DNA of 64,000 nucleotides from Hyphomicrobiales bacterium (GTDB taxonomy: Bacteria > Pseudomonadota > Alphaproteobacteria > Rhizobiales > HXMU1428-3): NCBI GenBank assembly GCA_021775425.1, contig JAJFHX010000043.1, forward strand, positions 62,001 through 126,000, given 5' to 3'. Position numbers and translations under genes: made by a program. Every line of letters starts with the position of its first letter. The first letter of the stretch is position 1. The notes under the pieces are model-generated. The model was not told where the DNA came from and did not search any database. It worked only from the letters and a program-made list of their open reading frames with translations. Shown here piece after piece: positions 42,874-52,437 of this stretch.

Positions 42874-45800
42874 ATGAGTCATATCGTAGACAAACTTACA
42901 TTCTTTACAAAAAAATCACCTGAAACTTTCTCAGAGGGGCATGGCATAACGACAGAAGAAAACCGTGAATGGGAGCGCGCCTACCGTAACCGCTGGGCTC
43001 ATGACAAAGTGGTGCGTTCAACTCATGGAGTTAACTGCACCGGTTCATGCAGTTGGAAAATTTATGTCAAAAGTGGTCTTGTTACCTGGGAAACCCAGCA
43101 AACCGATTACCCTAGAACCCGGCCGGATTTACCAAATCACGAACCGCGGGGCTGCGCCAGGGGTGCCAGCTATAGCTGGTATCTATATAGCGCTGCCCGG
43201 TTAAAATACCCGATGATCAGATCAGACCTTCTTAAAACCTGGCGCAAGGCAAGAACTTTTCATAGAGACCCTGTTGATGCCTGGGCTTCTATTGTCAGTG
43301 ACCCTAAAAAATCAACAAGCTATAAAAAGTTACGCGGTCTTGGTGGTATGGTACGTGCCCACTGGGATGAAGTGAATGAGATCATCGCCGCATCAAATGT
43401 TTATACAGCAAAAACATTTGGACCCGACCGTATTGTCGGATTTTCTCCAATTCCAGCGATGTCGATGATTTCTTACGCAGCTGGCAGCCGCTATCTTTCA
43501 TTGATTGGTGGTACATGCATGAGCTTTTACGATTGGTACTGTGACCTGCCACCAAGTTCACCTCAAACCTGGGGGGAACAAACTGATGTTCCTGAAAGTG
43601 CTGACTGGTATAATTCATCTTACATCATAGCCTGGGGCTCTAATGTGCCACAGACCCGCACGCCAGACGCACACTTCTTTACTGAAGCAAGATATAACGG
43701 CACCAAAACAGTAGCCGTGACCCCTGACTATAGTGAAGTTGCCAAATTATCTGATAGCTGGCTGCCTGTTAGGCAGGGAACAGATTCAGCTCTCTCCATG
43801 GCTATGGGGCACGTTATCTTAAAAGAATTCCACCTTGCTGAAAAAAGTGAATATTTTGACGATTATTGCCGCATGTATACGGATATGCCCTTTCTTATCA
43901 TGCTTGATGAAAAAGATGGCAAACACGTTCCTGGCCGTATGCTGCGTGCTTCAGATTTTGACAATAACTTAAATCAGGAGACTAACCCTGAGTGGAAGCC
44001 GGTTATTTTCGATTCCAACACAAGCAATATTGTGGTTCCAAATGGCACGATCGGCTCACGTTGGGATGAGAGCGGCAAATGGAACATGGAAGCCAAGAAT
44101 GCAGCCAATGGTTCTGAAATCTGGCCAGAGATTTCTACCCTCAATAATAAGGATGAAATCGTATCAGTTGGGTTTCCCTATTTTGGTAACATTCCAAATG
44201 ATCAGCCGATTTTTGCGCACACAGATCATGAAGGCATCCAGTATCGCAATATACCGGCGCGGCGTGTGCAGATTGGTGAAAGTAAAACAGCCCTCGTTGC
44301 AACAGTATTTGATTTGTTAGTCGCTAATTACGGCATTGATCGAAACTTAGGTGGCGGCAATGTGGCGATCTCGTATGAAGAAGATATGCCTTACACGCCT
44401 GCATGGCAGGAAAAAATTACTGGCGTCCCGGCTGAGCAGGTTGTCCGTATCGCTCGTGAATTTGCAGACAATGCAGATAAAACGCGTGGTCGTTCCATGG
44501 TTATTTTAGGCGCGGCGATCAACCACTGGTACCATATGGATATGATCTATCGCGGCATCATCAATATGCTGATGATGTGTGGTTGTATCGGCAAGTCTGG
44601 TGGTGGTTGGGCTCACTATGTGGGGCAGGAAAAGTTGCGCCCACAAACAGGTTGGCTTCCGCTCGCCTTTGGGCTCGATTGGCACCGCCCCCCCCGTCAT
44701 ATGAATTCAACCAGCTTTTTCTACAGCCACTCTAATCAATGGCGCTATGAAAAACTTGAGGTTGATGAAATTCTATCACCACTTGCAGATAAGGAGAAAT
44801 GGAAGGACACCTCACTCATTGATTGCAATGTCCGCTCGGAACGAATGGGCTGGTTACCTTCCGCACCTCAACTGGAAGAAAACCCACTTGAGCTGAGCAA
44901 ACTGTCTGCCAAAGCTGGTAAAGATACAAAAGACTATATTGTAGACAGGTTAAAAACTGGCTCTCTAAAAATGTCTTGTGAGGATCCTGATAATCCTAAG
45001 AACTTCCCACGTAACATGTTCATCTGGCGCTCTAATCTGCTGGGATCTTCAGGTAAAGGGCATGAATATATGCTCAAACATCTGCTGGGCACAACGAATG
45101 GTGTGCTGGGTGAGGACCTTGGAACGCTCAATGGCAAGAAACCAAAAGAAGTGACATGGCATGAGAAAGCGCCAGAGGGCAAGCTTGATCTTGTCGTCAC
45201 GCTTGACTTCAGAATGTCAACAACCTGCATGTACTCTGATATCGTTCTACCCTCCGCCACCTGGTATGAAAAAAACGATTTAAACACTTCAGACATGCAT
45301 CCATTTATCCACCCTCTATCTAGGGCCGTTGACCCGGCATGGGAATCACGCAGTGACTGGGAAATTTATAAAGGGCTTGCCAAAAAATTCTCTGAAGTCT
45401 GTGTTGGTCATTTGGGCACTGAGACGGATATTGTAGCCCTCCCTATCCTGCATGATACGCCTGGTGAAATGGCTCAGGCACTCGATGTTAAAGATTGGAA
45501 AAACGGTGATTGCGATCCAATACCCGGCCTGACAATGCCTAATTTTGTCACCGTTGAGAGAGATTATCCAAACACTTACAAGAAGTTCACCGCCCTTGGG
45601 CCTTTGATGACAAAAATCGGCAATGGTGGCAAAGGCATAGCCTGGAATACTGAAAAAGAAGTGAAATTCCTGGCAGAACTTAATCACACTGTCACTGAAG
45701 ATGGCATCTCCAAGGGCTTGCCCTCAATTCAATCCGATATTGACGCGGCTGAAGTCGTCTTATCTCTTGCTCCTGAAACAAACGGACAGGTTGCCGTTAA

Positions 45801-46635
45801 AGCCTGGCAAGCTCTCGGAAAAATCACTGGGCGCGACCACACCCATTTAGCCAGACCCAAGGAAGAAGAAAAAATTCGCTTCCGCGATATTCAGGCACAA
45901 CCACGTAAAATTATATCCTCTCCGACGTGGAGTGGACTCGAGGATGAACATGTCAGCTACAATGCAGGTTATACCAATGTTCATGAACTCATACCCTGGC
46001 GTACTTTATCTGGTCGCCAGCAGTTTTATCAGGATCATGAATGGATGCGGGATTTTGGTGAAGGACTGTGTGTTTATAAACCACCTATCAATACCAAAAC
46101 TATCAAACCTGTGATTGATAAGTTCGGTAGTGGACGCAAACAAGTGGTTCTCAATTGGATCACCCCTCACCAGAAATGGGGCATTCACAGTACATATTCA
46201 GAAAACCTGTTAATGCTAACCCTCAGCCGCGGTGGTCCTGTTGTCTGGATCAGTGAGATTGATGCTGTAAAAATCGGCGTCAAGGATAATGACTGGATAG
46301 AACTTTACAACACAAATGGTGCCATTGCAGCTCGAGCGATTGTTTCCCAGCGAGTGCCAGAAGGCATGAGCATGATGTATCACGCGCAGGAAAAAATAAT
46401 TAACACACCTGGTGCAGAAACCACCGGCACACGCGGCGGCATTCATAACTCCGTAACAAGAACAGTCGTCAAACCCACCCATATGATTGGGGGGTATGCT
46501 CAGCTTTCTTACGGGTTCAATTATTATGGCACAGTCGGATCCAACCGTGATGAGTTCGTGATTGTCAGAAAAGTTGAAAATGTAAACTGGTTAGAAAACC
46601 AGGAAAAAAACCTTGACCATGAGGAGATTGCCTAA
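42874..46635 (+). CDS. narG: Respiratory nitrate reductase alpha subunit NarG
   Basis: A 1253-residue molybdenum bis-MGD enzyme that reduces nitrate to nitrite on the cytoplasmic side of the membrane. The unusual His/Cys3 [4Fe-4S] cluster FS0 is set by H51, C55, C59 and C94 (STHGVNCTGSCSWK and EPRGCARG), each one position from the E. coli numbering. The N-terminus lacks a Tat signal, as expected for NarG. I use the ATG at 42874, preceded by GAGG; an open stretch upstream lies inside narK2. It overlaps narH by one base. No molybdopterin biosynthesis genes are nearby, so cofactor must come from elsewhere in the genome. Confidence 0.96.
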   Translation: MSHIVDKLTFFTKKSPETFSEGHGITTEENREWERAYRNRWAHDKVVRSTHGVNCTGSCSWKIYVKSGLVTWETQQTDYPRTRPDLPNHEPRGCARGASYSWYLYSAARLKYPMIRSDLLKTWRKARTFHRDPVDAWASIVSDPKKSTSYKKLRGLGGMVRAHWDEVNEIIAASNVYTAKTFGPDRIVGFSPIPAMSMISYAAGSRYLSLIGGTCMSFYDWYCDLPPSSPQTWGEQTDVPESADWYNSSYIIAWGSNVPQTRTPDAHFFTEARYNGTKTVAVTPDYSEVAKLSDSWLPVRQGTDSALSMAMGHVILKEFHLAEKSEYFDDYCRMYTDMPFLIMLDEKDGKHVPGRMLRASDFDNNLNQETNPEWKPVIFDSNTSNIVVPNGTIGSRWDESGKWNMEAKNAANGSEIWPEISTLNNKDEIVSVGFPYFGNIPNDQPIFAHTDHEGIQYRNIPARRVQIGESKTALVATVFDLLVANYGIDRNLGGGNVAISYEEDMPYTPAWQEKITGVPAEQVVRIAREFADNADKTRGRSMVILGAAINHWYHMDMIYRGIINMLMMCGCIGKSGGGWAHYVGQEKLRPQTGWLPLAFGLDWHRPPRHMNSTSFFYSHSNQWRYEKLEVDEILSPLADKEKWKDTSLIDCNVRSERMGWLPSAPQLEENPLELSKLSAKAGKDTKDYIVDRLKTGSLKMSCEDPDNPKNFPRNMFIWRSNLLGSSGKGHEYMLKHLLGTTNGVLGEDLGTLNGKKPKEVTWHEKAPEGKLDLVVTLDFRMSTTCMYSDIVLPSATWYEKNDLNTSDMHPFIHPLSRAVDPAWESRSDWEIYKGLAKKFSEVCVGHLGTETDIVALPILHDTPGEMAQALDVKDWKNGDCDPIPGLTMPNFVTVERDYPNTYKKFTALGPLMTKIGNGGKGIAWNTEKEVKFLAELNHTVTEDGISKGLPSIQSDIDAAEVVLSLAPETNGQVAVKAWQALGKITGRDHTHLARPKEEEKIRFRDIQAQPRKIISSPTWSGLEDEHVSYNAGYTNVHELIPWRTLSGRQQFYQDHEWMRDFGEGLCVYKPPINTKTIKPVIDKFGSGRKQVVLNWITPHQKWGIHSTYSENLLMLTLSRGGPVVWISEIDAVKIGVKDNDWIELYNTNGAIAARAIVSQRVPEGMSMMYHAQEKIINTPGAETTGTRGGIHNSVTRTVVKPTHMIGGYAQLSYGFNYYGTVGSNRDEFVIVRKVENVNWLENQEKNLDHEEIA

Positions 46636-48200
46636 TGAAAATTCGCGCTCAAATTGGAAAGGTGCTTGATCTTGATAAATGCATTGGCTGTCACACATGC
46701 TCTGTGACCTGCAAAAATGTCTGGACCTCTCGTCAGGGTGTTGAGTACGCGTGGTTTAACAATGTTGAATCAAAACCAGGTGTTGGCTATCCCCGTAATT
46801 GGGAAGATCAAAAAGTCTGGAACGGTGGTTGGAAGCGTCATTCCAATGGTAAGTTAACTCCAAAAATGGGTGGCAAGTTTCGCCTGCTGGCCAAAATATT
46901 CTCAAACCCTGACTTACCGGAGATTGATGATTATTACGAGCCATTTACTTTTGAGTATGAACGTTTGCAAAAGGCACCTGTTTCAAAAGCAATGCCTACA
47001 GCGCGGGCCCATTCAGCAATAACAGGTAAAAGAATTGAAAAACCTGTTTGGGGACCAAACTGGGAAGAAATTCTTGGCGGCGAATTTATTGAGCGTAGTG
47101 AAGACTATAACTTTGAAGGAATTCAAAAAGAAATATACGGCGAATTTGAAAATACCTTCATGATGTATTTGCCGCGTCTTTGCGAACATTGCCTAAACCC
47201 AACCTGCGTTGCCGCCTGTCCAAGCGGGGCGATTTATAAACGTGAGGATGATGGCATTGTGCTGATTGACCAGGATAAATGCAGGGGCTGGAGGATGTGT
47301 GTTTCTGGTTGCCCTTACAAAAAAATATATTTTAACTGGCAATCAGGTAAATCAGAAAAATGTACATTCTGCTACCCACGCATTGAGGCTGGTGACCCAA
47401 CTGTTTGCTCTGAAACTTGCGTTGGTCGCATTCGCTATCTTGGTGTTGTGCTTTATGATGCAGACCGGATAAAAGAAGCTGCTAGTGTTCCGAATGAAGA
47501 AGATCTATATCAGGCGCAACTTGATATTTTCCTTGACCCGCATGACCCATTAATCATCAAGCAGGCAAAGAAAGATGGTGTGCCGGATAGCTGGATACTG
47601 GCCGCGCAAAACTCGCCTGTTTATAAAATGGCAATGGACTGGAAGGTTGCTTTCCCTCTCCATCCTGAATACCGCACCCTGCCGATGGTGTGGTACATCC
47701 CACCGCTTTCCCCAATCCAAAACGCAGCTGAAAAGGGACAAGTTGAAATGCAAGGGGTCATCCCTGATGTGAGAAAATTGCGAATTCCGGTTAAATATCT
47801 CGCTAATCTCCTCACAGCCGGGAAAGAAGGCCCAATTGTCCAGGCCCTTGAGAGGATGATTGCGATGCGTGAATTTAAACGCGGGCAGAATGTTGATGGT
47901 GTCAGCGATATTGATTTGCTAACGCAAGTTGACCTTGATGAAGCAACCCTCAATGACATGTACCGCATTATGGCTCTTGCCAGTTATGAAGACAGGTTTG
48001 TCATCCCGACTAACCACCGTGAATATGCTGGTGAGACCCCTTTTGATAACGAAATTGCTTTCGACGTTCGCTCAGCCTGCGGCTTCAGTTTCGGTAATGG
48101 CTGCTCTGGCGGCGACAGCAAGCCAAACCTGTTTGGCGCAAAAACACACAAGAACACCATGAGCGGAAAAATCCATCAACCAGGTAGCAAAGGAGCCTGA
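46635..48200 (+). CDS. narH: Respiratory nitrate reductase beta subunit NarH
   Basis: A 521-residue iron-sulfur subunit that passes electrons from NarI to NarG. Four cysteine groups are present: DLDKCIGCHTCSVTCKNVW near the start, CEHCLNPTCVAACP, CRGWRMCVSGCPYK (the Trp in place of a Cys gives the [3Fe-4S] cluster) and EKCTFCYPRIEAGDPTVCSETC. The length matches NarH. It overlaps narG by one base and is followed after 3 bp by narJ. Confidence 0.96.
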   Translation: MKIRAQIGKVLDLDKCIGCHTCSVTCKNVWTSRQGVEYAWFNNVESKPGVGYPRNWEDQKVWNGGWKRHSNGKLTPKMGGKFRLLAKIFSNPDLPEIDDYYEPFTFEYERLQKAPVSKAMPTARAHSAITGKRIEKPVWGPNWEEILGGEFIERSEDYNFEGIQKEIYGEFENTFMMYLPRLCEHCLNPTCVAACPSGAIYKREDDGIVLIDQDKCRGWRMCVSGCPYKKIYFNWQSGKSEKCTFCYPRIEAGDPTVCSETCVGRIRYLGVVLYDADRIKEAASVPNEEDLYQAQLDIFLDPHDPLIIKQAKKDGVPDSWILAAQNSPVYKMAMDWKVAFPLHPEYRTLPMVWYIPPLSPIQNAAEKGQVEMQGVIPDVRKLRIPVKYLANLLTAGKEGPIVQALERMIAMREFKRGQNVDGVSDIDLLTQVDLDEATLNDMYRIMALASYEDRFVIPTNHREYAGETPFDNEIAFDVRSACGFSFGNGCSGGDSKPNLFGAKTHKNTMSGKIHQPGSKGA

Positions 48201-48203
48201 CCC

Positions 48204-48896
48204 ATGAAAACGTTTAAGATCCTAGGACTACTCCTGACTTACCCTGAGGGCTCAGTCTTAAAATCTGGCCAGGAATTAGTGGAGGTTTTACGTAGTGAAA
48301 AAGTGTTGCCCGAAGCCTCCTTTGCATCCATTGAGGAGTTTATAAATACCCAATCAAGCAGAGATTTGATGGAGTTGCAGGAAGAATATGTAGAATTATT
48401 TGATCGTGGCCGTTCCCACTGCCTGCATTTGTTTGAACATATCCATGGCGAATCCCGTGATAGAGGTCAGGCCATGGTCGATCTGGTTGAGACCTACACG
48501 AGCAAAGGCCTGTTCATTGATCAAGCCGAGTTGTCGGATTATCTGCCTTTATTTCTTGAATATCTTTCATATTGTGACTTCAAGGAGGCCAGTGAACTAC
48601 TGGGTGACGCGATTGATGTCATATCCGTGATTGGTCGAAAACTGGAAAAGCGCCAAGCGCCATATGCTCTGGTGTTTTCAGCCATCGAGGCTTTATCCGC
48701 CGTCAAACCCAATAAGATAAAAATCGAAGTGGCCCTGAAAGAATCCCCTAAAGACCCTGAGACATTAGAAGAGCTGGATGAGCAATGGAAGGAAGCGGAA
48801 GCCTTTACTGGCGACCCTGTCGCTGATTGCACCACCTGTAACGCATTCCCCAATGCGACTGATGCGCTCAATAAATATGCTGGAGGTGTAAAATGA
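48204..48896 (+). CDS. narJ: Nitrate reductase assembly chaperone NarJ
   Basis: A 230-residue helical chaperone of the TorD/NarJ superfamily. The LGLLLTYPEG motif near the start, the YVELFDRGRSHCLHLFEHIHGESRDRGQAMVDL signature and LSDYLPLFLEYLS are diagnostic. It binds the NarG N-terminus and assists molybdenum-cofactor insertion and membrane attachment. It overlaps narI by four bases. Confidence 0.95.
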   Translation: MKTFKILGLLLTYPEGSVLKSGQELVEVLRSEKVLPEASFASIEEFINTQSSRDLMELQEEYVELFDRGRSHCLHLFEHIHGESRDRGQAMVDLVETYTSKGLFIDQAELSDYLPLFLEYLSYCDFKEASELLGDAIDVISVIGRKLEKRQAPYALVFSAIEALSAVKPNKIKIEVALKESPKDPETLEELDEQWKEAEAFTGDPVADCTTCNAFPNATDALNKYAGGVK

Positions 48897-49588
48897 CCCT
48901 AAATTATATAAATGAATTTCTGTTCGGATATTACCCCTACATTTGTCTCTCCGTTTTTCTAATCGGCAGTATTTTGCGTTATGATCGTGATCAATATAGC
49001 TGGAAGGCTGATTCAAGTCAGTTGCTGCGAAAAAAAGGCATGAGGCTCGGCAATAACCTGTTTCATATCGGCATTATTTTGCTGTTCTTTGGTCATCTGG
49101 TTGGTCTTCTTACACCGCACGAAGTTTATCATCACTTTATGACAGCAGAAACCAAACAGCTAATGGCTATGGTTGCTGGTGGTGTATTTGGTATAACCTG
49201 TTTTTTAGGTATGACCATTTTAGTTATCCGACGGTTGTTTGATGATCGGATCCGTGCAACCAGCAAACCTTCAGACATATTAATTCTGCTCATTCTTTAT
49301 ATACAGCTTATATTAGGGCTTCTTACTATTCCGGCTTCAGCTGAACATCTTGATGGCAGCTCCATGATCGCCCTTGCCAACTGGGCTCAGCACATCGTCA
49401 CTTTCCGTGCTGGTGCGGCTGAATTCATTACTCATGAGGCCCTTATATTCAAGCTTCACCTAGTGCTTGGTTGTACAATTTTCTTATTATTTCCCTTCAC
49501 GCGGCTTGTGCATATTTTTAGTGGCATCTCTGCGCCAATAAAATATCTGACCCGTTCTGGTTATCAGATCGTTCGCAAGAAAGGATAA
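48893..49588 (+). CDS. narI: Respiratory nitrate reductase gamma subunit NarI (cytochrome b)
   Basis: A 231-residue membrane protein with five hydrophobic helices. It anchors NarGH and oxidises quinol through two b-type haems. Histidines fitting haem ligation lie in LFHIGIILLFFGHLVGLL and in the C-terminal FKLHLVLGCTIFLLFPFTRLVHIFSG. The start overlaps narJ, and a small gene follows after 3 bp. Confidence 0.95.
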   Translation: MTLNYINEFLFGYYPYICLSVFLIGSILRYDRDQYSWKADSSQLLRKKGMRLGNNLFHIGIILLFFGHLVGLLTPHEVYHHFMTAETKQLMAMVAGGVFGITCFLGMTILVIRRLFDDRIRATSKPSDILILLILYIQLILGLLTIPASAEHLDGSSMIALANWAQHIVTFRAGAAEFITHEALIFKLHLVLGCTIFLLFPFTRLVHIFSGISAPIKYLTRSGYQIVRKKG

Positions 49589-49591
49589 GCT

Positions 49592-50062
49592 ATGCCGATA
49601 TTTGTCAACGACATTGAAATTTCTGACGATGAAGTTCATGAGGAAATGCAACATCATCCTTCAAAGGATGTAAGTGAAGCGCGACATAAAGCGGCTCATG
49701 CATTGGTTATCAGGAAACTGCTCTTAATCGAAGCAGTTGAACAAAACCTTATAGAAAAACTAAATGGCTGCTCTTCTTCAACAGAAGAAGACGCTATTGG
49801 CCAGCTCATTCACCAGCAGGTTGAATTAAAGCAAGCAGATGAAGAGAGCTGTCAGCGTTATTTTGAAAACAACCAACAAAGATTTAAGGATAAGTCCAGT
49901 GATCAAATATTACCCTTTGAACTGGTTCATTCTCATATACGCGAATATTTAGAAACTCGCTCACTACAATCCGGCATCAACTACTATTTAAAACAACTTG
50001 TAGGGAAGGCACAGATTGTCGGGTTTAAACTTGAAAGTTGCGATGGACCACTCGTCCAATGA
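49592..50062 (+). CDS. Parvulin-like protein lacking the PPIase domain
   Basis: A 156-residue protein placed directly after narI, where many nar operons (for example in Pseudomonas) have a PpiC-type peptidyl-prolyl isomerase. The N-terminus (ISDDEVHEEMQHHP...EARHKAAHALVIRKLLLIEAV) and the LIHQQVELKQADEESCQRYFENNQQRFK segment resemble the helical chaperone part of parvulins, and the C-terminal PFELVHSHIREYLETRSLQSGINYYLKQLVGKAQI matches the closing helix. The roughly 90-residue rotamase domain expected between them is missing. It may act as a pure chaperone for NarGHI; no signal peptide is seen. Confidence 0.65.
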   Translation: MPIFVNDIEISDDEVHEEMQHHPSKDVSEARHKAAHALVIRKLLLIEAVEQNLIEKLNGCSSSTEEDAIGQLIHQQVELKQADEESCQRYFENNQQRFKDKSSDQILPFELVHSHIREYLETRSLQSGINYYLKQLVGKAQIVGFKLESCDGPLVQ

Positions 50063-50103
50063 GAAATTGATAAAAGTTATGTCTAAAGGATTGAACGATT
50101 ATC

Positions 50104-50763
50104 ATGAAAAATGAAGCATTTAGTAATCTGGTTGAAGGCTATCGCCATTTTAGAAATAATTATCTTAGCGAGCAATATGTTGCTTATAGACTGTGGGCCA
50201 CCAAATCACAAAAACCTCGCATCATGATGATTGCCTGTAGCGATAGCCGCGTGAACCCGGTTATTTTAACTCACGCAGGGTTGGGTGACGTGTTCATGGT
50301 GAATAATGTTGCTAATCTGATCCCTCCCTACAAAGAAGGAAAAGACACTCATCACAGCACCAGCTCTGCTCTTGAGTTTGCTCTTACTGAATTGGAGGTT
50401 GAAGAGATCATTATCCTTGGTCATAGCCAATGCGGTGGTATAAAAGCTCTGATGAATGATATAAATAAAACTGCGTCTGGTACTTATAGTTTTATTGAGC
50501 CCTGGGTTCAGATTGCCGCCAAAGCGAAAGAGAAAGTTCAGTCGAATTATCCGGAATGCTCTCATGCAGAACAAACGACACTATGTGAAAAAGAAGCATT
50601 GCTGGTTTCTTTGGAAAATTTGGAAACTTTTCCCTGGGTTAAATCGGCACTCGAACAAGGCAAACTCAGAACACATGCTTGGTATTTTGATATTGGTAGT
50701 GGTGATATTTATGAATATAACGTTGATAAGGCCTGTTTTCTCCCATTACTCGATATGGAATGA
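50104..50763 (+). CDS. Beta-class carbonic anhydrase
   Basis: A 219-residue zinc enzyme interconverting CO2 and bicarbonate. Zinc ligands are C45 (ACSDSRV), H107 and C110 (GHSQCGG), with the catalytic Asp47-Arg49 pair. The family segments GDVFMVNNVANLIPP and ALEFALTELEVEEIIILGHS are in place. It lies 42 bp after the nar operon and in the same direction, so it may be co-transcribed. It is the last cargo gene before the integrase. Confidence 0.93.
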   Translation: MKNEAFSNLVEGYRHFRNNYLSEQYVAYRLWATKSQKPRIMMIACSDSRVNPVILTHAGLGDVFMVNNVANLIPPYKEGKDTHHSTSSALEFALTELEVEEIIILGHSQCGGIKALMNDINKTASGTYSFIEPWVQIAAKAKEKVQSNYPECSHAEQTTLCEKEALLVSLENLETFPWVKSALEQGKLRTHAWYFDIGSGDIYEYNVDKACFLPLLDME

Positions 50764-51096
50764 AAAAATCTGAAAATCGCAATTTGCACTGCTGCTATGA
50801 GTTTCCTGTCTTAAAGAGTGATACTAAAATGACAAATGGTGTGCCAACATTAATGAAGATTTTAAAACATCATTCTATCCCCAGAAGCTAAAGACACAAA
50901 AGACAAACCAACCAGGATCCGATTTGATGAGCGTCAATCAGATTCAGCGAGCATTGCTACAACTCCAATCAATGTCCGCTTCGGGTCAGAAAGTGACCTT
51001 TCTTCACTTTACTACAGATAGTCACTTTAGTGTAAGAAGCAGAAATTCGCATAAATGTTCCTCATCAAAATCTATGGAACAGATTAAAATAATTGA
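50764..51096. other. Gene-free spacer between cargo and integrase
   Basis: About 330 bp lies between convergent genes. No frame with a ribosome site, RNA gene or clear terminator was found. Confidence 0.4.
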
Positions 51097-52296
51097 TTAA
51101 GAGTTTGTTTTAGCCGCCATTTTTAATGGTTTCATCGCTTGTTCAATGCGTTCACCAATTGCATCATTAGCTGCCATTAATGGATCAGCACTCAGATGAG
51201 CATAACGGGCGGTCGTTTGAGGTTGTGAATGCCCGACCAAACCACCTAATATTGGCAAAGAGACACCTCCAATTGCACCAATGCTTGCAAATGTATGGCG
51301 GAGATCATGTATCCTTACATCTTCAAGGCCTGCCTCTTTTCGAATGCGTCTCCATGGGCGTTGAATATTAATCAGATGATTTCCAGATTTTCCACCACAA
51401 ATTACAAACGGGTTATTATGAACACGTGGTAATTCAGCAAGCACTGTTAACGCTGGGGGACTGAGATAGATACTTTTTTGTCCTGTTTTACTGTCAGGCA
51501 GTCTTATCTGATGGTTTTCAAGTTGGATATGTTCCCAGCGCAATGTGAGTATTTCACTTAACCTCGCACCAGTGAAAAGTAAGAGTCGTATCGCAGCTAC
51601 CATCCATGGTGTGGCCAGGCCTTTTTCTTCTGCATTCATCAATGCAATTCCAAGCCTGCCGAGTTCCTGTGAACTTAAAAAACGCTCATGTTTCTTCTCT
51701 GGATATTTCTCAATATGCCGACAGGGGTTTGAGCCCTCTATTCTGGAACCATGCTTTTCACACCAATTAAAGAATTTAGAAAAAACCGCCAATGTTCTAT
51801 TAGCAGCATACGGCTTATCTTTCATATTATGATGTATATGAGCTATATCAGATCTATTCACTTCTGATATTTGGCGTCGTTTAATATATTTCGGAATGTG
51901 AAGTCGTTTAATACGATGGTATTCATCCGCAGTATTTTGTTTGAGTTTCGTGTCAACATGAACGGTAAAAAATTCTTCAAGCAATTCACCAAGTGATTTT
52001 TCAGCCTTTGCCTTGTCTCTTGATTTTGCTGGGTCGTGCCCTGCGGCTACTTCACCCAATAATTTTTTAGCTGATAGCCGTGCCTGCTCTGGCGTGACGA
52101 CACCATGCCGACCTATGGTCATCCTTCTTGTTCTACCGGCTCGGCCACCAAGACGATACTGTACCAGATATGTTTTCCGACCGGTCGGTGTGATTTTTAA
52201 ACCAAACCCAGACAGTTCGCTATCCCAGAGATATACATCTCTTTCTTCAGCTTCGATTTGACCCACTAATCGTTTTGAAATTCTACCTTTTGCCAT
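51097..52296 (-). CDS. Tyrosine-type site-specific integrase of the island
   Basis: A 399-residue phage-type integrase with an N-terminal Arm-DNA-binding domain (LSGFGLKITPTGRKTYLVQYRLGGRAGRTRRMTIGRHG, DUF4102-like), a core-binding SAM-like domain and a catalytic domain with the R-H-R-H-Y set: Arg in FTGARLSEIL, His/Arg in IHDLRHTFAS, His in LVGHSQ and the nucleophilic Tyr in TARYAHL. It lies 142 bp inside attR and reads away from it. I use the ATG at 52296; an upstream extension crosses the repeated AGTAAGCAC sites. These sites overlap its start region, so the integrase may control its own expression. Confidence 0.93.
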   Translation of the reverse strand: MAKGRISKRLVGQIEAEERDVYLWDSELSGFGLKITPTGRKTYLVQYRLGGRAGRTRRMTIGRHGVVTPEQARLSAKKLLGEVAAGHDPAKSRDKAKAEKSLGELLEEFFTVHVDTKLKQNTADEYHRIKRLHIPKYIKRRQISEVNRSDIAHIHHNMKDKPYAANRTLAVFSKFFNWCEKHGSRIEGSNPCRHIEKYPEKKHERFLSSQELGRLGIALMNAEEKGLATPWMVAAIRLLLFTGARLSEILTLRWEHIQLENHQIRLPDSKTGQKSIYLSPPALTVLAELPRVHNNPFVICGGKSGNHLINIQRPWRRIRKEAGLEDVRIHDLRHTFASIGAIGGVSLPILGGLVGHSQPQTTARYAHLSADPLMAANDAIGERIEQAMKPLKMAAKTNS

Positions 52297-52323
52297 GTGC
52301 TTACTGACGCCTCCAGTAAGCAC
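52297..52323. promoter_or_regulatory. Putative integrase arm-type sites, right end
   Basis: AGTAAGCAC occurs inverted at 52297-52305, abutting the integrase start codon, and direct at 52315-52323. The second is part of CTCCAGTAAGCAC, which is repeated at 15346-15358 near the other end. Confidence 0.6.
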
Positions 52324-52437
52324 GGTGAAAGGAAACTTCAAGGTGCCCAATAAATGACTATATCTCTATGATATTGATTTTATTTACTTTATGAACGTAA
52401 ATAGATCTAGAGATATCTTCATATTTCTTATGAATTG

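Noticed and set aside
51072..51084. 13-mer CTATGGAACAGAT, also present at 28688-28700 at the start of the left ptx-flanking scar
   Set aside because: The likeness stops after 13 bases and the frame ends within nine codons; chance cannot be ruled out, so I did not call a third scar.
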